From positions 1 through 64,000 of the forward strand of contig JBGRQD010000016.1 in the NCBI GenBank assembly GCA_041725935.1: a stretch of DNA of 64,000 nucleotides, given 5' to 3'. The notes under the pieces were generated by a model. It was given only the letters and a program-made list of their open reading frames with translations, did no database searches and had not been told where the DNA came from. Shown here piece after piece: positions 24,632 through 31,646 of this stretch; position 1 is the first letter of the stretch; each line of letters opens with the position of its first letter. The translations under genes and the position numbers were made by a program. Source of the DNA: Marivita sp041725935 (GTDB lineage Bacteria > Pseudomonadota > Alphaproteobacteria > Rhodobacterales > Rhodobacteraceae).

Positions 24632-25576
24632 TCAGCCTTGAAGCTGCGCCCACATTTCCAGATCGCGTTCCGCCGTCCAGATGCGCGGATGAACGATCCC
24701 GCGCGCTTCGTCATAGGCGCGGGCGACGTTGAACGGCAGGCAGTGTTCGTAGATGGCGTAATCCTTGAATTTCGGGTCGCAGGCATCCCGCACCGCGTCC
24801 CATGCACCCTTGAGGCTTCCGCCCTTCGCGGCAATCGGTTTGACCGCGTTGTAGGTGCTGTCAACGAAATCACGCGTGTTGGCAAGGGCTGCATCCACCA
24901 TCTCGCGACCGACCAGAGCGTCTCCGCGCCCCGGTGCGATGCTTTGCGGATCATAGGCTTTGACGGCGTCCAAAGTGCCGCCCCATTCCTCGAAATGACC
25001 ATCGCCGCAATAGCAGGCAGAGTGGTATTCGACGATGTCGCCAGTGAACATGGTCTGGCTGTCAGGCACCCAGATCACGCTGTCGCCTGCAGTATGCGCA
25101 CGGCCGATCTGCTTGATCTCGACCTTCCGCTTGCCCAGATAGACCGTCATGCTGTCGCTGAAGGTGGTGGTGGGGAATGTTAGGCCTGGAATGCTCTCGT
25201 GGCCTTCGAAGAGGCGCGGAAAGCGTTGGAATTCACTGTCCCAGTCTTCTTGCCCCCGTTCCATAACCATGCCGCGCGCGGCGTCCGACATGATGATCTG
25301 ATCGGCATTGAACGCACTGGCCCCCAGCACCCGCACCGCATGGTAATGGGTCAGCACCACATGAGAAATCGGTTTGTCGGTCACTCTGCGCACGCAGTCG
25401 ATGACCTTTTGCGCAAGGCGCGGTGTGGCCTGTGCTTCGACGATCATGACGCTGTCATCGCCAATGATGACGCCGGAATTCGGATCTCCTTCGGCGGTGA
25501 AGGCATAAAGACCATCGCCAATCTCGGTAAAGGAAATCTGCTTTTCTGCGGTGTCACCCTGCGATGCAAAAGCCAT
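24632..25576 (-). CDS. MBL-fold metallohydrolase with altered metal motif
   Basis: A 314-residue metallo-beta-lactamase-fold protein. Its first metal motif reads THYHAVRVLG where the classical form is THxHxDH, so the Asp and second His are replaced by Val and Arg. Downstream elements are kept: IGRAHTAGDSVIWVP, MFTGDIVEYHSACY and a late His region. A single-metal hydrolase or a lactonase/esterase role is possible. It is the first gene of the homogentisate operon, 28 bases before the hydroxylase, and divergent from the MarR gene. I recall the HYHAVR form in homologues of this context, so it may be a subfamily trait rather than decay. Confidence 0.8.
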   Translation of the reverse strand: MAFASQGDTAEKQISFTEIGDGLYAFTAEGDPNSGVIIGDDSVMIVEAQATPRLAQKVIDCVRRVTDKPISHVVLTHYHAVRVLGASAFNADQIIMSDAARGMVMERGQEDWDSEFQRFPRLFEGHESIPGLTFPTTTFSDSMTVYLGKRKVEIKQIGRAHTAGDSVIWVPDSQTMFTGDIVEYHSACYCGDGHFEEWGGTLDAVKAYDPQSIAPGRGDALVGREMVDAALANTRDFVDSTYNAVKPIAAKGGSLKGAWDAVRDACDPKFKDYAIYEHCLPFNVARAYDEARGIVHPRIWTAERDLEMWAQLQG

Positions 25577-25632
25577 GTGTGCGCGTCTCCCTATCGTGCC
25601 TCAGCCCATGTCATCGCAGGGCTCGTCATTCG

Positions 25633-25677
25633 TCGTTGCAAAAGCAACGAAAGTCAATATCATTTCAAATGCAACGA
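25633..25677. promoter_or_regulatory. Tandem MarR operators in divergent promoter
   Basis: TCGTTGC-AAAA-GCAACGA at 25633-25650 is a perfect inverted repeat with a 4-base centre. A second copy at 25660-25677 reads TCATTTC-AAAT-GCAACGA, with a perfect right half and 5 of 7 matches on the left. They are 27 bases apart, between the MBL gene (start 25576) and the MarR gene (start 25692), and probably control both directions. Confidence 0.7.
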
Positions 25678-25691
25678 GTTTGGATCATTCC

Positions 25692-26201
25692 ATGACGCCT
25701 GACGATTTTCACCTGTCTTCGTTCCTGCCCTACCGGCTGGCGGTCTTGTCGGAACGGGTCAGCCGACGGCTTTCAGTGGAATATGGGCGAACTCATGGAC
25801 TGGCTGTCGCAGAATGGCGGGTGATGGTGCATCTTTTGCGCTGTGGCGCGGTGTCGGTGCGCGACATCCACAATTGCGTCAATCTGGAAAAGCCGCGGGT
25901 CAGCCGCGCAGTGTCACGGCTCGAAGCAGAGGGGCTGGTTGAAAAGACCCAAGGCGAAGGGGACGGTCGTCTCGTGGCAATCTCGTTAACCGATGCCGGG
26001 CGCAGGGCTTTGGCCGACATTATCCCAGCTGCCACGCGGATCGAAGGGCACCTGACTGATGCGGTCAGCCCCGAAGACCTCGCCACGTTTTTCCGCGTGA
26101 TGGAGCGTATGCACGCCGTTCTGGACGACGACCCAGAGGCCAAACCCAGAACGGTGATGGACCTTGATCGTGACGCCAAAATAATGCCGTCGCCGGTTTA
26201 A
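25692..26201 (+). CDS. MarR-family regulator of the homogentisate operon
   Basis: A 169-residue winged-helix regulator: LPYRLAVLSERVSRRLSVEY, then LAVAEWRVMVHLLRCG, the recognition helix region CVNLEKPRVSRAVSRLEAEGLV and the wing GEGDGRLVAISLTDAGR. It is divergent from the aromatic operon, with tandem operators in the 115-base gap, so it most likely represses that operon and itself until an aromatic ligand binds. The ATG at 25692 is the first in the conserved part; a longer open frame to the left overlaps the operators and is rejected. Confidence 0.88.
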   Translation: MTPDDFHLSSFLPYRLAVLSERVSRRLSVEYGRTHGLAVAEWRVMVHLLRCGAVSVRDIHNCVNLEKPRVSRAVSRLEAEGLVEKTQGEGDGRLVAISLTDAGRRALADIIPAATRIEGHLTDAVSPEDLATFFRVMERMHAVLDDDPEAKPRTVMDLDRDAKIMPSPV

Positions 26202-26392
26202 CGCGCGTTTCGACGCCCCTTTGGTGCCCGATCCGCGCGTTTGCCCAGCTTTCCGCGTAACCCCAGCAGCATCGCGGACACGATTGCCGCCACGCCGCCC
26301 AACAAAGGCAGCGTAGAGGCAACCATAAACACATCGTGATGCGCGGCAGCCGGGGTGGCGACAAGCGCCAGCAAAACCGCCCAAGCCTTCAT
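26198..26392 (-). CDS. Small membrane protein of the guanidine operon
   Basis: A 64-residue protein. A hydrophobic start that may be a signal peptide (MKAWAVLLALVATPAAA) is followed by HHD and a second membrane helix (LPLLGGVAAIVSAMLLGL), ending in a very basic tail (RGKLGKRADRAPKGRRNAR). Its ATG overlaps the stop of the His-rich gene by four bases, so the two are translationally coupled. The HH after the cleavage site could bind a metal. I do not recognise the family. It overlaps the convergent MarR gene by four bases. Confidence 0.68.
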   Translation of the reverse strand: MKAWAVLLALVATPAAAHHDVFMVASTLPLLGGVAAIVSAMLLGLRGKLGKRADRAPKGRRNAR

Positions 26393-26817
26393 GTCACGTC
26401 CCGCGCGGCGGGATGGTGTTTGAGGAAGTCGCGTAGATCGTTAACCTGTTTTGCCCGTAGAGACACATAGACAAACCCCATATTCGTCCGCTCTGTTACC
26501 ATGTCACCGGGATAGGGCAGATAGGACAGTTCCTGCGATCCGAATGAGGGGGACGCCGTGCCGACTTGCCATTCAGTGGTCAGTTGGACATCCACCAGCT
26601 TCATCGAGGGCCCGCCATCTGGTGCCGCGATTTCCAACGGCACACCGGCCAGCCGCAGATAAGACATCTTGTCCTTGGCGCTGACGAAGCCGTCGATGAA
26701 TTGCGTGGTCAGCACCTGCAATTCCTCGGCCCGGTCGGCATCGGGCATATGGCTGTGCAGATGGTCGCCGTGGCTGTGGTTGTGGCCGATATGGCCGTTC
26801 ACGATATCATGTGGCAT
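26389..26817 (-). CDS. Histidine-rich protein downstream of guanidine hydrolase
   Basis: A 142-residue cytoplasmic protein with eight His in its first 23 residues (MPHDIVNGHIGHNHSHGDH and on), a pattern seen in nickel or zinc chaperones such as HypB, UreE and SlyD tails. The remaining 110 residues form a domain I do not recognise (QVLTTQFIDGFVSAKDKMSY, YLPYPGDMVTERTNMGFVYV). The ATG at 26817 is chosen because AAGGAAAGCGG lies before it; it overlaps the hydrolase stop by 11 bases. Since guanidine hydrolases of this type use nickel, a nickel delivery or storage role is inferred. Confidence 0.72.
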   Translation of the reverse strand: MPHDIVNGHIGHNHSHGDHLHSHMPDADRAEELQVLTTQFIDGFVSAKDKMSYLRLAGVPLEIAAPDGGPSMKLVDVQLTTEWQVGTASPSFGSQELSYLPYPGDMVTERTNMGFVYVSLRAKQVNDLRDFLKHHPAARDVT

Positions 26818-28051
26818 TGGACCACCGCTTTCCTTCGAATTCGCCATGCGGGATCGTCACGGGCTTGTCGATATGGCGCTTGTGCTTGCCCATATTGCCT
26901 GATGCGACAAGGCTGCCCAGCACATCCACGATCACGCGGGTGCCCATCAGGGCGGTGATCTCGGACTGGTCGTAGGGCGGTGCCACCTCGACCAATTCCA
27001 TGCCGCAGATGCCCTCGGCCGCGACTTTGGAGGCCAATGCCAGCGCCTCGCGCGGCAGGAAGCCACCCGGTTCGGGCCAGCCGGTGCCGGGCACGAACCC
27101 GCAATCGATGCTGTCGATGTCGAAGGACATGTAGACCATGTCCACCCCATCCCACGCCATTTCCAGCGCCATCTCGGCAGTGCGGTCGATGCCCATTTTT
27201 TCCATATCACCCATGGTGATGATGTTGGTCTCGCGTTCGCGCGCCACCTTTACCGCCTCGCGGGGAACCTGCCAGCCACCGATGCCGACCTGAACAAGGT
27301 TCTTGGCAGGCACGTTGGGCAGGTTCGTCGAATGGAACCACGGGGTTGTGTGCATCCGCTCATCCAGATCCTTTTCCTGGATGTCGGCATGGCGGTCGAA
27401 ATGCACGATACCGATCTTCTTGGAGGTGCACTCCGCAATGCCACGCACACAGGGAAAGCCGATGGAATGGTCGCCACCGATCATGATGGGCAGGCTGCCT
27501 GATGAGGCCACATGGCTGACCGCGCGGCTGATCTGGTCAAACGTCTTTTCGATATTGGCAGGGATCGTGAACACGTCCCCCGCGTCGCAGAGCGTCATCT
27601 GTTCGCGCAGATCCACCGCCATCTCGTAATTGTAGGGCGTATAAAGCGCGCTGATCTTGCGCACCCCCTGCGGGCCGAACCGCGTGCCCGCGCGGTAGGT
27701 CGTGCCGCCGTCAAAGGGGATGCCGAGAACGGTGGCATCGTAATCGCCCACCTCGGTCACGTCCTCGGCATAGGGGGCCTTGAGGAAGGTGTTGATGCCT
27801 GCGTAGTGCGGCAGCTCCCCACGGGCGAAGGTGGGGATCGACTTGTCCTCGATGCTGTCGGCACCCGTCAGCCCCATGCGCAGCGCCCATTTGCGCTCCT
27901 GCTCCCAACCGCTGCCGGGAATGCCTGCCTCGTCATGCATCGCCTTCCAGCCGCGCAGCTTGGTCAGGTCGGGGTGGTGGTGGCGCGCCTCGGTGCGGCG
28001 GTGATCCGCCGGGTGGTGCGACCGGGACCGGTCAGTGCGGGGCTGGAACAT
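26807..28051 (-). CDS. gdmH: Guanidine hydrolase-type ureohydrolase (GdmH-like)
   Basis: A 414-residue arginase/agmatinase-fold enzyme with binuclear metal motifs GGDHSIG, HFDRHADIQ and SFDIDSIDCGFVPGTGWPEPGG. The last motif and ALYTPYNYEMAVDLREQMTLCDAGD agree with my memory of the cyanobacterial Ni-dependent guanidine hydrolase (Sll1077 group) rather than true agmatinases. It would split guanidine into urea and ammonia. The N-terminus is itself His-rich (RSHHPADHRRTEARHHHPD). The upstream ABC importer and the guanidine-I riboswitch support the substrate strongly. AAGGAGAACATCC precedes the ATG, which overlaps the ATPase gene by 20 bases. Automated tools would likely call it agmatinase. Confidence 0.85.
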   Translation of the reverse strand: MFQPRTDRSRSHHPADHRRTEARHHHPDLTKLRGWKAMHDEAGIPGSGWEQERKWALRMGLTGADSIEDKSIPTFARGELPHYAGINTFLKAPYAEDVTEVGDYDATVLGIPFDGGTTYRAGTRFGPQGVRKISALYTPYNYEMAVDLREQMTLCDAGDVFTIPANIEKTFDQISRAVSHVASSGSLPIMIGGDHSIGFPCVRGIAECTSKKIGIVHFDRHADIQEKDLDERMHTTPWFHSTNLPNVPAKNLVQVGIGGWQVPREAVKVARERETNIITMGDMEKMGIDRTAEMALEMAWDGVDMVYMSFDIDSIDCGFVPGTGWPEPGGFLPREALALASKVAAEGICGMELVEVAPPYDQSEITALMGTRVIVDVLGSLVASGNMGKHKRHIDKPVTIPHGEFEGKRWSNAT

Positions 28052-28799
28052 GGATGTTCTCCTTCAGGGTCTGAAACGGGATGCCGCCATCGCGGGCATC
28101 GAAATCGTAGGTGATGGTCGCGCCGTAGCGGGACGGATCGTGCGGATCCCAGCGCGGCTTGTCGAAGACCAGAACGCGGTCGCCCAGCTTGAACGCCTCT
28201 TCGAGGTCGTGGGTCACCATGAACACGGTCATGCGTGTTTCGGCGCGCAGGTCTTGCAGGAAACCGTGCATCGACAGCCGCGTGCCGGGGTCAAGTGCGC
28301 CAAACGGTTCGTCGAGCAGCAGGACGCGGGGTTTCGCCGCAAGCGCCTGCGCAATGGCAAGACGCTGCTGCATACCGCCCGACAGGGTGGCGGGGTAGTT
28401 GTCAGCGACATGATCCAGCCCGATCCGCGCCAGCGTCTGATCCGCACGGTCACGTGCCGCCTTGGCCGCGTCGCCAAAGAACCGGCCCCATCCCGCGCGA
28501 AAGCTTTCGCCTGCCACGATGTTGTCGCGCACCGTCATGTGCGGAAACACCGAATAGCGCTGGAACACGATGCCCCGGTCCAGCCCCGGTTCGCGGGCAG
28601 GTTCTGCCCCGTCGATGCGGATTTCGCCACGGGTGGGCCGTTCCTGTGCCAGAAGCAACCGCAGGAAGGTAGATTTGCCACAGCCCGACGCACCGACGAT
28701 CGAGATGAATTCCCCCTCAGCCACGTCCACGTTCACCCGTTCGATGATCGGGCGGCTACCATAGGTCTGGAACAGGTCGCGGACGGTGACAAAGCTCAC
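28032..28799 (-). CDS. ABC transporter ATPase, guanidine importer
   Basis: A 255-residue ATPase of the nitrate/sulfonate/taurine importer class. Walker A GASGCGKSTFL is at residues 36-46, the Q-loop in IVFQRYSVFP, the signature LSGGMQQR, Walker B VLLLDEPFGALD and the H-loop MVTHDLEEA. It energises uptake through the permease encoded just upstream (4-base overlap). The C-terminal extension (RYGATITYDFDARDGG) is longer than in SsuB. Guanidine as cargo is inferred from the riboswitch and hydrolase. Confidence 0.92.
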   Translation of the reverse strand: MSFVTVRDLFQTYGSRPIIERVNVDVAEGEFISIVGASGCGKSTFLRLLLAQERPTRGEIRIDGAEPAREPGLDRGIVFQRYSVFPHMTVRDNIVAGESFRAGWGRFFGDAAKAARDRADQTLARIGLDHVADNYPATLSGGMQQRLAIAQALAAKPRVLLLDEPFGALDPGTRLSMHGFLQDLRAETRMTVFMVTHDLEEAFKLGDRVLVFDKPRWDPHDPSRYGATITYDFDARDGGIPFQTLKENIHVPAPH

Positions 28800-29608
28800 A
28801 GCCCCTCCTCCGCCCAGGGGAAGAACCGGCGCGAGGCGTGGCGCAGCAGCCAGTCCATCGCGAAGGCCATTAGCGTGATCCAGATCACGTAAGTCAGGAT
28901 CACATCCATCGCGAGGTAGCGGCGCACCAGAAAGATGCGGTAGCCCAACCCGAGGTCAGACGCGATGGCCTCGGCCGCGATCAGGAACAGCCATGCCGGA
29001 CCCAGCGACAGGCGCACCGCCTGAATGAGCCGCGGCATCACCTGCGGCAGCGCCACGCGGATCGCGATGACCCAGCTTGATGCACCAAGGGTCTGCGCCT
29101 TGACCAGCAGTTCCTGCGGGATCTCGATTGTGCGCTGGCTCAGGTCGCGGATGATGAACGGCAGGGTGCCGACAACGATCAGCACCACTTTCGACAACTC
29201 GCCAAGGCCAAACACGATGAAGAGGATCGGCAACAGCGCCAATGGCGGGATCATTGAAAGGACCGCCACGAATTGCGCCAGCAGGCTGCGCATCAGCGGA
29301 AAGAGCCCGATCATCACTCCTATCACCAGCCCGACACTGGCCGAGATGGCGATGCCCAGCCAGAGCCGTTGCAGGCTGGCCCATGTGTCGTACCAGAACA
29401 GGATGCGGCCCGTACGTCTGTCCCCCTCAGAGACCAGCCGCAGCATCGTATCGCCCACCGTGCCCGGCGCGGGCAAAAGCTTGTCCGACGGGTTTGCCGT
29501 CAGGCGGATGTCGGACCCCACCGCATAGGCGATCAGCACCGCTGCAAAGGGCAGCAGGACAAGAAACAGCGCAAGCGCAGGGCCGGGTTTTATGTTGATC
29601 AAACGCAT
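28796..29608 (-). CDS. ABC transporter permease, guanidine importer
   Basis: A membrane permease of the SsuC/TauC type, 270 residues from the ATG at 29608; an in-frame GTG at 29623 would add five. It has about six helices: ALALFLVLLPFAAVLIAYAV, then the long LWLGIAISASVGLVIGVMIG and further helices. The EAA-like coupling loop ELLVKAQTLGASSWVIAIRVALPQV is split across positions about 165-190. No strong ribosome site is visible for either start; a short hairpin (CACGC/GCGTG) lies between the binding-protein gene and this one. Confidence 0.88.
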   Translation of the reverse strand: MRLINIKPGPALALFLVLLPFAAVLIAYAVGSDIRLTANPSDKLLPAPGTVGDTMLRLVSEGDRRTGRILFWYDTWASLQRLWLGIAISASVGLVIGVMIGLFPLMRSLLAQFVAVLSMIPPLALLPILFIVFGLGELSKVVLIVVGTLPFIIRDLSQRTIEIPQELLVKAQTLGASSWVIAIRVALPQVMPRLIQAVRLSLGPAWLFLIAAEAIASDLGLGYRIFLVRRYLAMDVILTYVIWITLMAFAMDWLLRHASRRFFPWAEEGL

Positions 29609-29646
29609 CGGAGGCACCGCCACGCTTGGGCGTGACGGTGGGATCC

Positions 29647-30693
29647 TTACAGGCTGCCGTCGGCGGCCATTTGCATGTAGGTCGTGTCAAAGCGGAAGCG
29701 CACGTTGTTGGCGTCCCCCGTGACAGACCCGTCGGGATAGGCGACACCGACGAAATCTGCCGAGGGTGCACCTTCGCCCAAGATGCCCTTGTCGAACAGG
29801 AATTCCGCGACATTGGTCATTGTGGTAGGCAACTCCGCGCTTTCGGTGAAGGCGACGGCGGCGGCAGGATCGTAGAACATCTCGGTCGACTCCAACTGCG
29901 CCTTGTAACCCGCCAGATCGGTTCCCGAGGCGTCCGCCATGGCGGTCAGGACAGCTTCGTCACCCGCCGCCATCAGGCCCATAACCTCGTACCATGCGCC
30001 GACAAGCGCCTTGCCAAAATCGGGGTTGGCCTCCAGCGTTTCGGTGTTCACCACCATCAGGTCGATGATTTCGCCGGGGATGTCCGAACTGTCGAAGACC
30101 GCGTTGGCTCCCGGCGTTTCCAGAATGGACGACACCAGCGGATTCCATGTGACCACCGCTTCGACATCGCTGGTGGCGAAGGCCGCGATCATGTCGGCAT
30201 CCGAGGTGTTGATGACCCCGGCCAGATCGGCCTCTGACAGGCCCACGCTGTCGAGCCCCCGCGCCAGCAGGTAATGCGACACGGACAATTCCACGAGGTT
30301 CACCGGCTTGCCCGCAAGCGTGGTCAGGTCGCCCTCACCCTTTAGGATCACCGCGTCATTGCCGTTGGAATAATCGCCCACGATTAGCGCGGTGGTGTCG
30401 ACACCCCCGCCAGACGGGATCGACAGCGTGTCCATGTTGGTGGCGGACACACCGTCGAACTGGCCCGCGGTGTATTGGTTGATCGACTCGATATAGTCGT
30501 TGATCTGAACGATCTCGACATCGATGCCGTATTTGTCGGCCCATTTGTCCATGATGCCGCTGTCTTCGAGATAGCCCCAGGGCATCCAGCCGACATAAAT
30601 CGACCACGCGACGCGGAAATCGGTTTTCTCCTGAGCGACGGCGCTGGTGGCAAGGCACAGAGCCAGGGCAGTTGTGGATACAAGCTTGTTCAT
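29647..30693 (-). CDS. ABC transporter substrate-binding protein, guanidine importer
   Basis: A 348-residue periplasmic binding protein with a Sec signal (MNKLVSTTALALCLATSAVAQ). The mature part, with VAWSIYVGWMPWGYLEDSG, YIESINQYTAGQFDGVSATN and VDTTALIVGDYSNGNDAVIL, is the NMT1/NitT-TauT-like fold often labelled putative urea or taurine binding protein. It is the first gene after the guanidine-I riboswitch, 77 or more bases downstream, so guanidine binding is inferred. GATGGGGACCGAAG precedes the ATG. Confidence 0.9.
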   Translation of the reverse strand: MNKLVSTTALALCLATSAVAQEKTDFRVAWSIYVGWMPWGYLEDSGIMDKWADKYGIDVEIVQINDYIESINQYTAGQFDGVSATNMDTLSIPSGGGVDTTALIVGDYSNGNDAVILKGEGDLTTLAGKPVNLVELSVSHYLLARGLDSVGLSEADLAGVINTSDADMIAAFATSDVEAVVTWNPLVSSILETPGANAVFDSSDIPGEIIDLMVVNTETLEANPDFGKALVGAWYEVMGLMAAGDEAVLTAMADASGTDLAGYKAQLESTEMFYDPAAAVAFTESAELPTTMTNVAEFLFDKGILGEGAPSADFVGVAYPDGSVTGDANNVRFRFDTTYMQMAADGSL

Positions 30694-30774
30694 CTTCGGT
30701 CCCCATCAATCATCTACATAATGGATTGACCGCGAGGAGGGCATGAGCGGAGCGCGGGTCAAACCAGCGCAGTA

Positions 30775-30872
30775 GCCTCCCGGGATTTTGCCCCGCCGTG
30801 TACTGTTCGGGATTGACCGAACAGCGATATCTCTCGGACCGGACCATGCATCACATGCGGAACCCTAGACAT
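30775..30872 (-). promoter_or_regulatory. Guanidine-I (ykkC) riboswitch
   Basis: On the minus strand the conserved ykkC elements occur in order: CTAGGGTTCCGC, then GGTCCGGTCCGAGAG, a perfect hairpin CTGTTCGG-TCAAT-CCGAACAG, then ACACGGCGGGGCAAAATCC closing with CGGGAGG. These are the signature strings of the guanidine-I class. It sits 80 to 180 bases upstream of the binding-protein gene. No T-run terminator follows, so control may act on translation initiation or by another route. On binding guanidine this class turns expression on. Confidence 0.95.
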
Positions 30873-31031
30873 CCTGCACCTTTATGAAACCGCAAGGGAG
30901 TGATGTGAAGCAAGGCGTTGCTGAGCGCGCAATGTCGCGCGCAGCCGCATGCCCAATCAATAGGCCGATTCGCTTGAAAACGGCCAATTCGCGGGCAACG
31001 CAGGAAGTTTTTGGGTCGGGATAGCCTCGTG
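30873..31031. other. Promoter region of guanidine operon
   Basis: Between the response regulator end and the riboswitch. It must hold the promoter for the minus-strand guanidine operon; TTTCATAAAG just before the aptamer could be part of a -10 region, but no convincing pair of elements is seen. GCGCGC-AATGTC-GCGCGC at 30925-30942 is a hairpin without a T-run that may end the response regulator transcript. Confidence 0.4.
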
Positions 31032-31643
31032 TCAGATCACTCCGGCCTGACGGGCGATCACCACCGCTTCGGCCGGATCGTGCGCGTCGAACTTGCGGCA
31101 GAGCGTCTTGACCACAAAATTCACCGTCACCTCCTTGAGGCCAAGCGCCACGGCGATCTCGGGCACCGAGCTGCCGCTGTCGAGCTTTTGCAGCACCAGA
31201 AATTCGCGCGAAGTCAGACGCTGTTCGGTCATCACCGGTGGTCCGACGTCAAAACCGCTCCAGTCGTCCTGCAGGTTCAGCTGCTCACCGGCGGCCATGG
31301 CCCGGATGGCCTGAAGATAGATTTTCGGAGACAGTTTCTTGGGCATGAACCCGGCTGCGCCCAGACGCAGCGCGTCCCGAACGATCTGCGAGGGAAGGTT
31401 GCCGGACATCAGCGCAACCGCAGCCCCTTTGCCAGCGTCCAAGGCGCGACGCAAACCCTCCAGACCGTCCATTCCCGGCATGTGGTAGTCCAGCAGGATG
31501 AGATCGAACGGATCGCCCTCCGTCACTTCGACAAGCGCCGTGTCGAGGTCCGGAGCCAGCGCAACGGTGATGTGGTTGCGCGACAGCATCGCGTCGAACA
31601 GATCACGCAGCATTTTCTGATCGTCCGCAATCAAGACACGCAT
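31032..31643 (-). CDS. LuxR-type response regulator
   Basis: A 203-residue two-domain regulator. The receiver has the acidic pair at D7/D8 (IADDQKM), the phospho-acceptor D52 (LLDYHMPGMDG) and the conserved Lys near 102 (FMPKKLS). The C-terminal LuxR helix-turn-helix is present (LTSREFLVLQKLDSGSSVPEIA, then VTVNFVVKTLCRKF). It starts three bases after the hybrid kinase stop, so it is its likely partner. The arrangement recalls the ErdR-type regulator near the NosP/NahK locus of Pseudomonas. Confidence 0.9.
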   Translation of the reverse strand: MRVLIADDQKMLRDLFDAMLSRNHITVALAPDLDTALVEVTEGDPFDLILLDYHMPGMDGLEGLRRALDAGKGAAVALMSGNLPSQIVRDALRLGAAGFMPKKLSPKIYLQAIRAMAAGEQLNLQDDWSGFDVGPPVMTEQRLTSREFLVLQKLDSGSSVPEIAVALGLKEVTVNFVVKTLCRKFDAHDPAEAVVIARQAGVI

Positions 31644-31646
31644 AAC

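Noticed and set aside
25551..25691. Longer N-terminus for the MarR regulator
   Set aside because: It would run through the tandem operators and into the start of the divergent MBL gene, and the added residues do not resemble MarR proteins.
26807..28051. Agmatinase or guanidinobutyrase as the name for the ureohydrolase
   Set aside because: The DCGFVPGTGWPEPGG region, the importer and the guanidine-I riboswitch all favour guanidine hydrolase; no polyamine genes are nearby.
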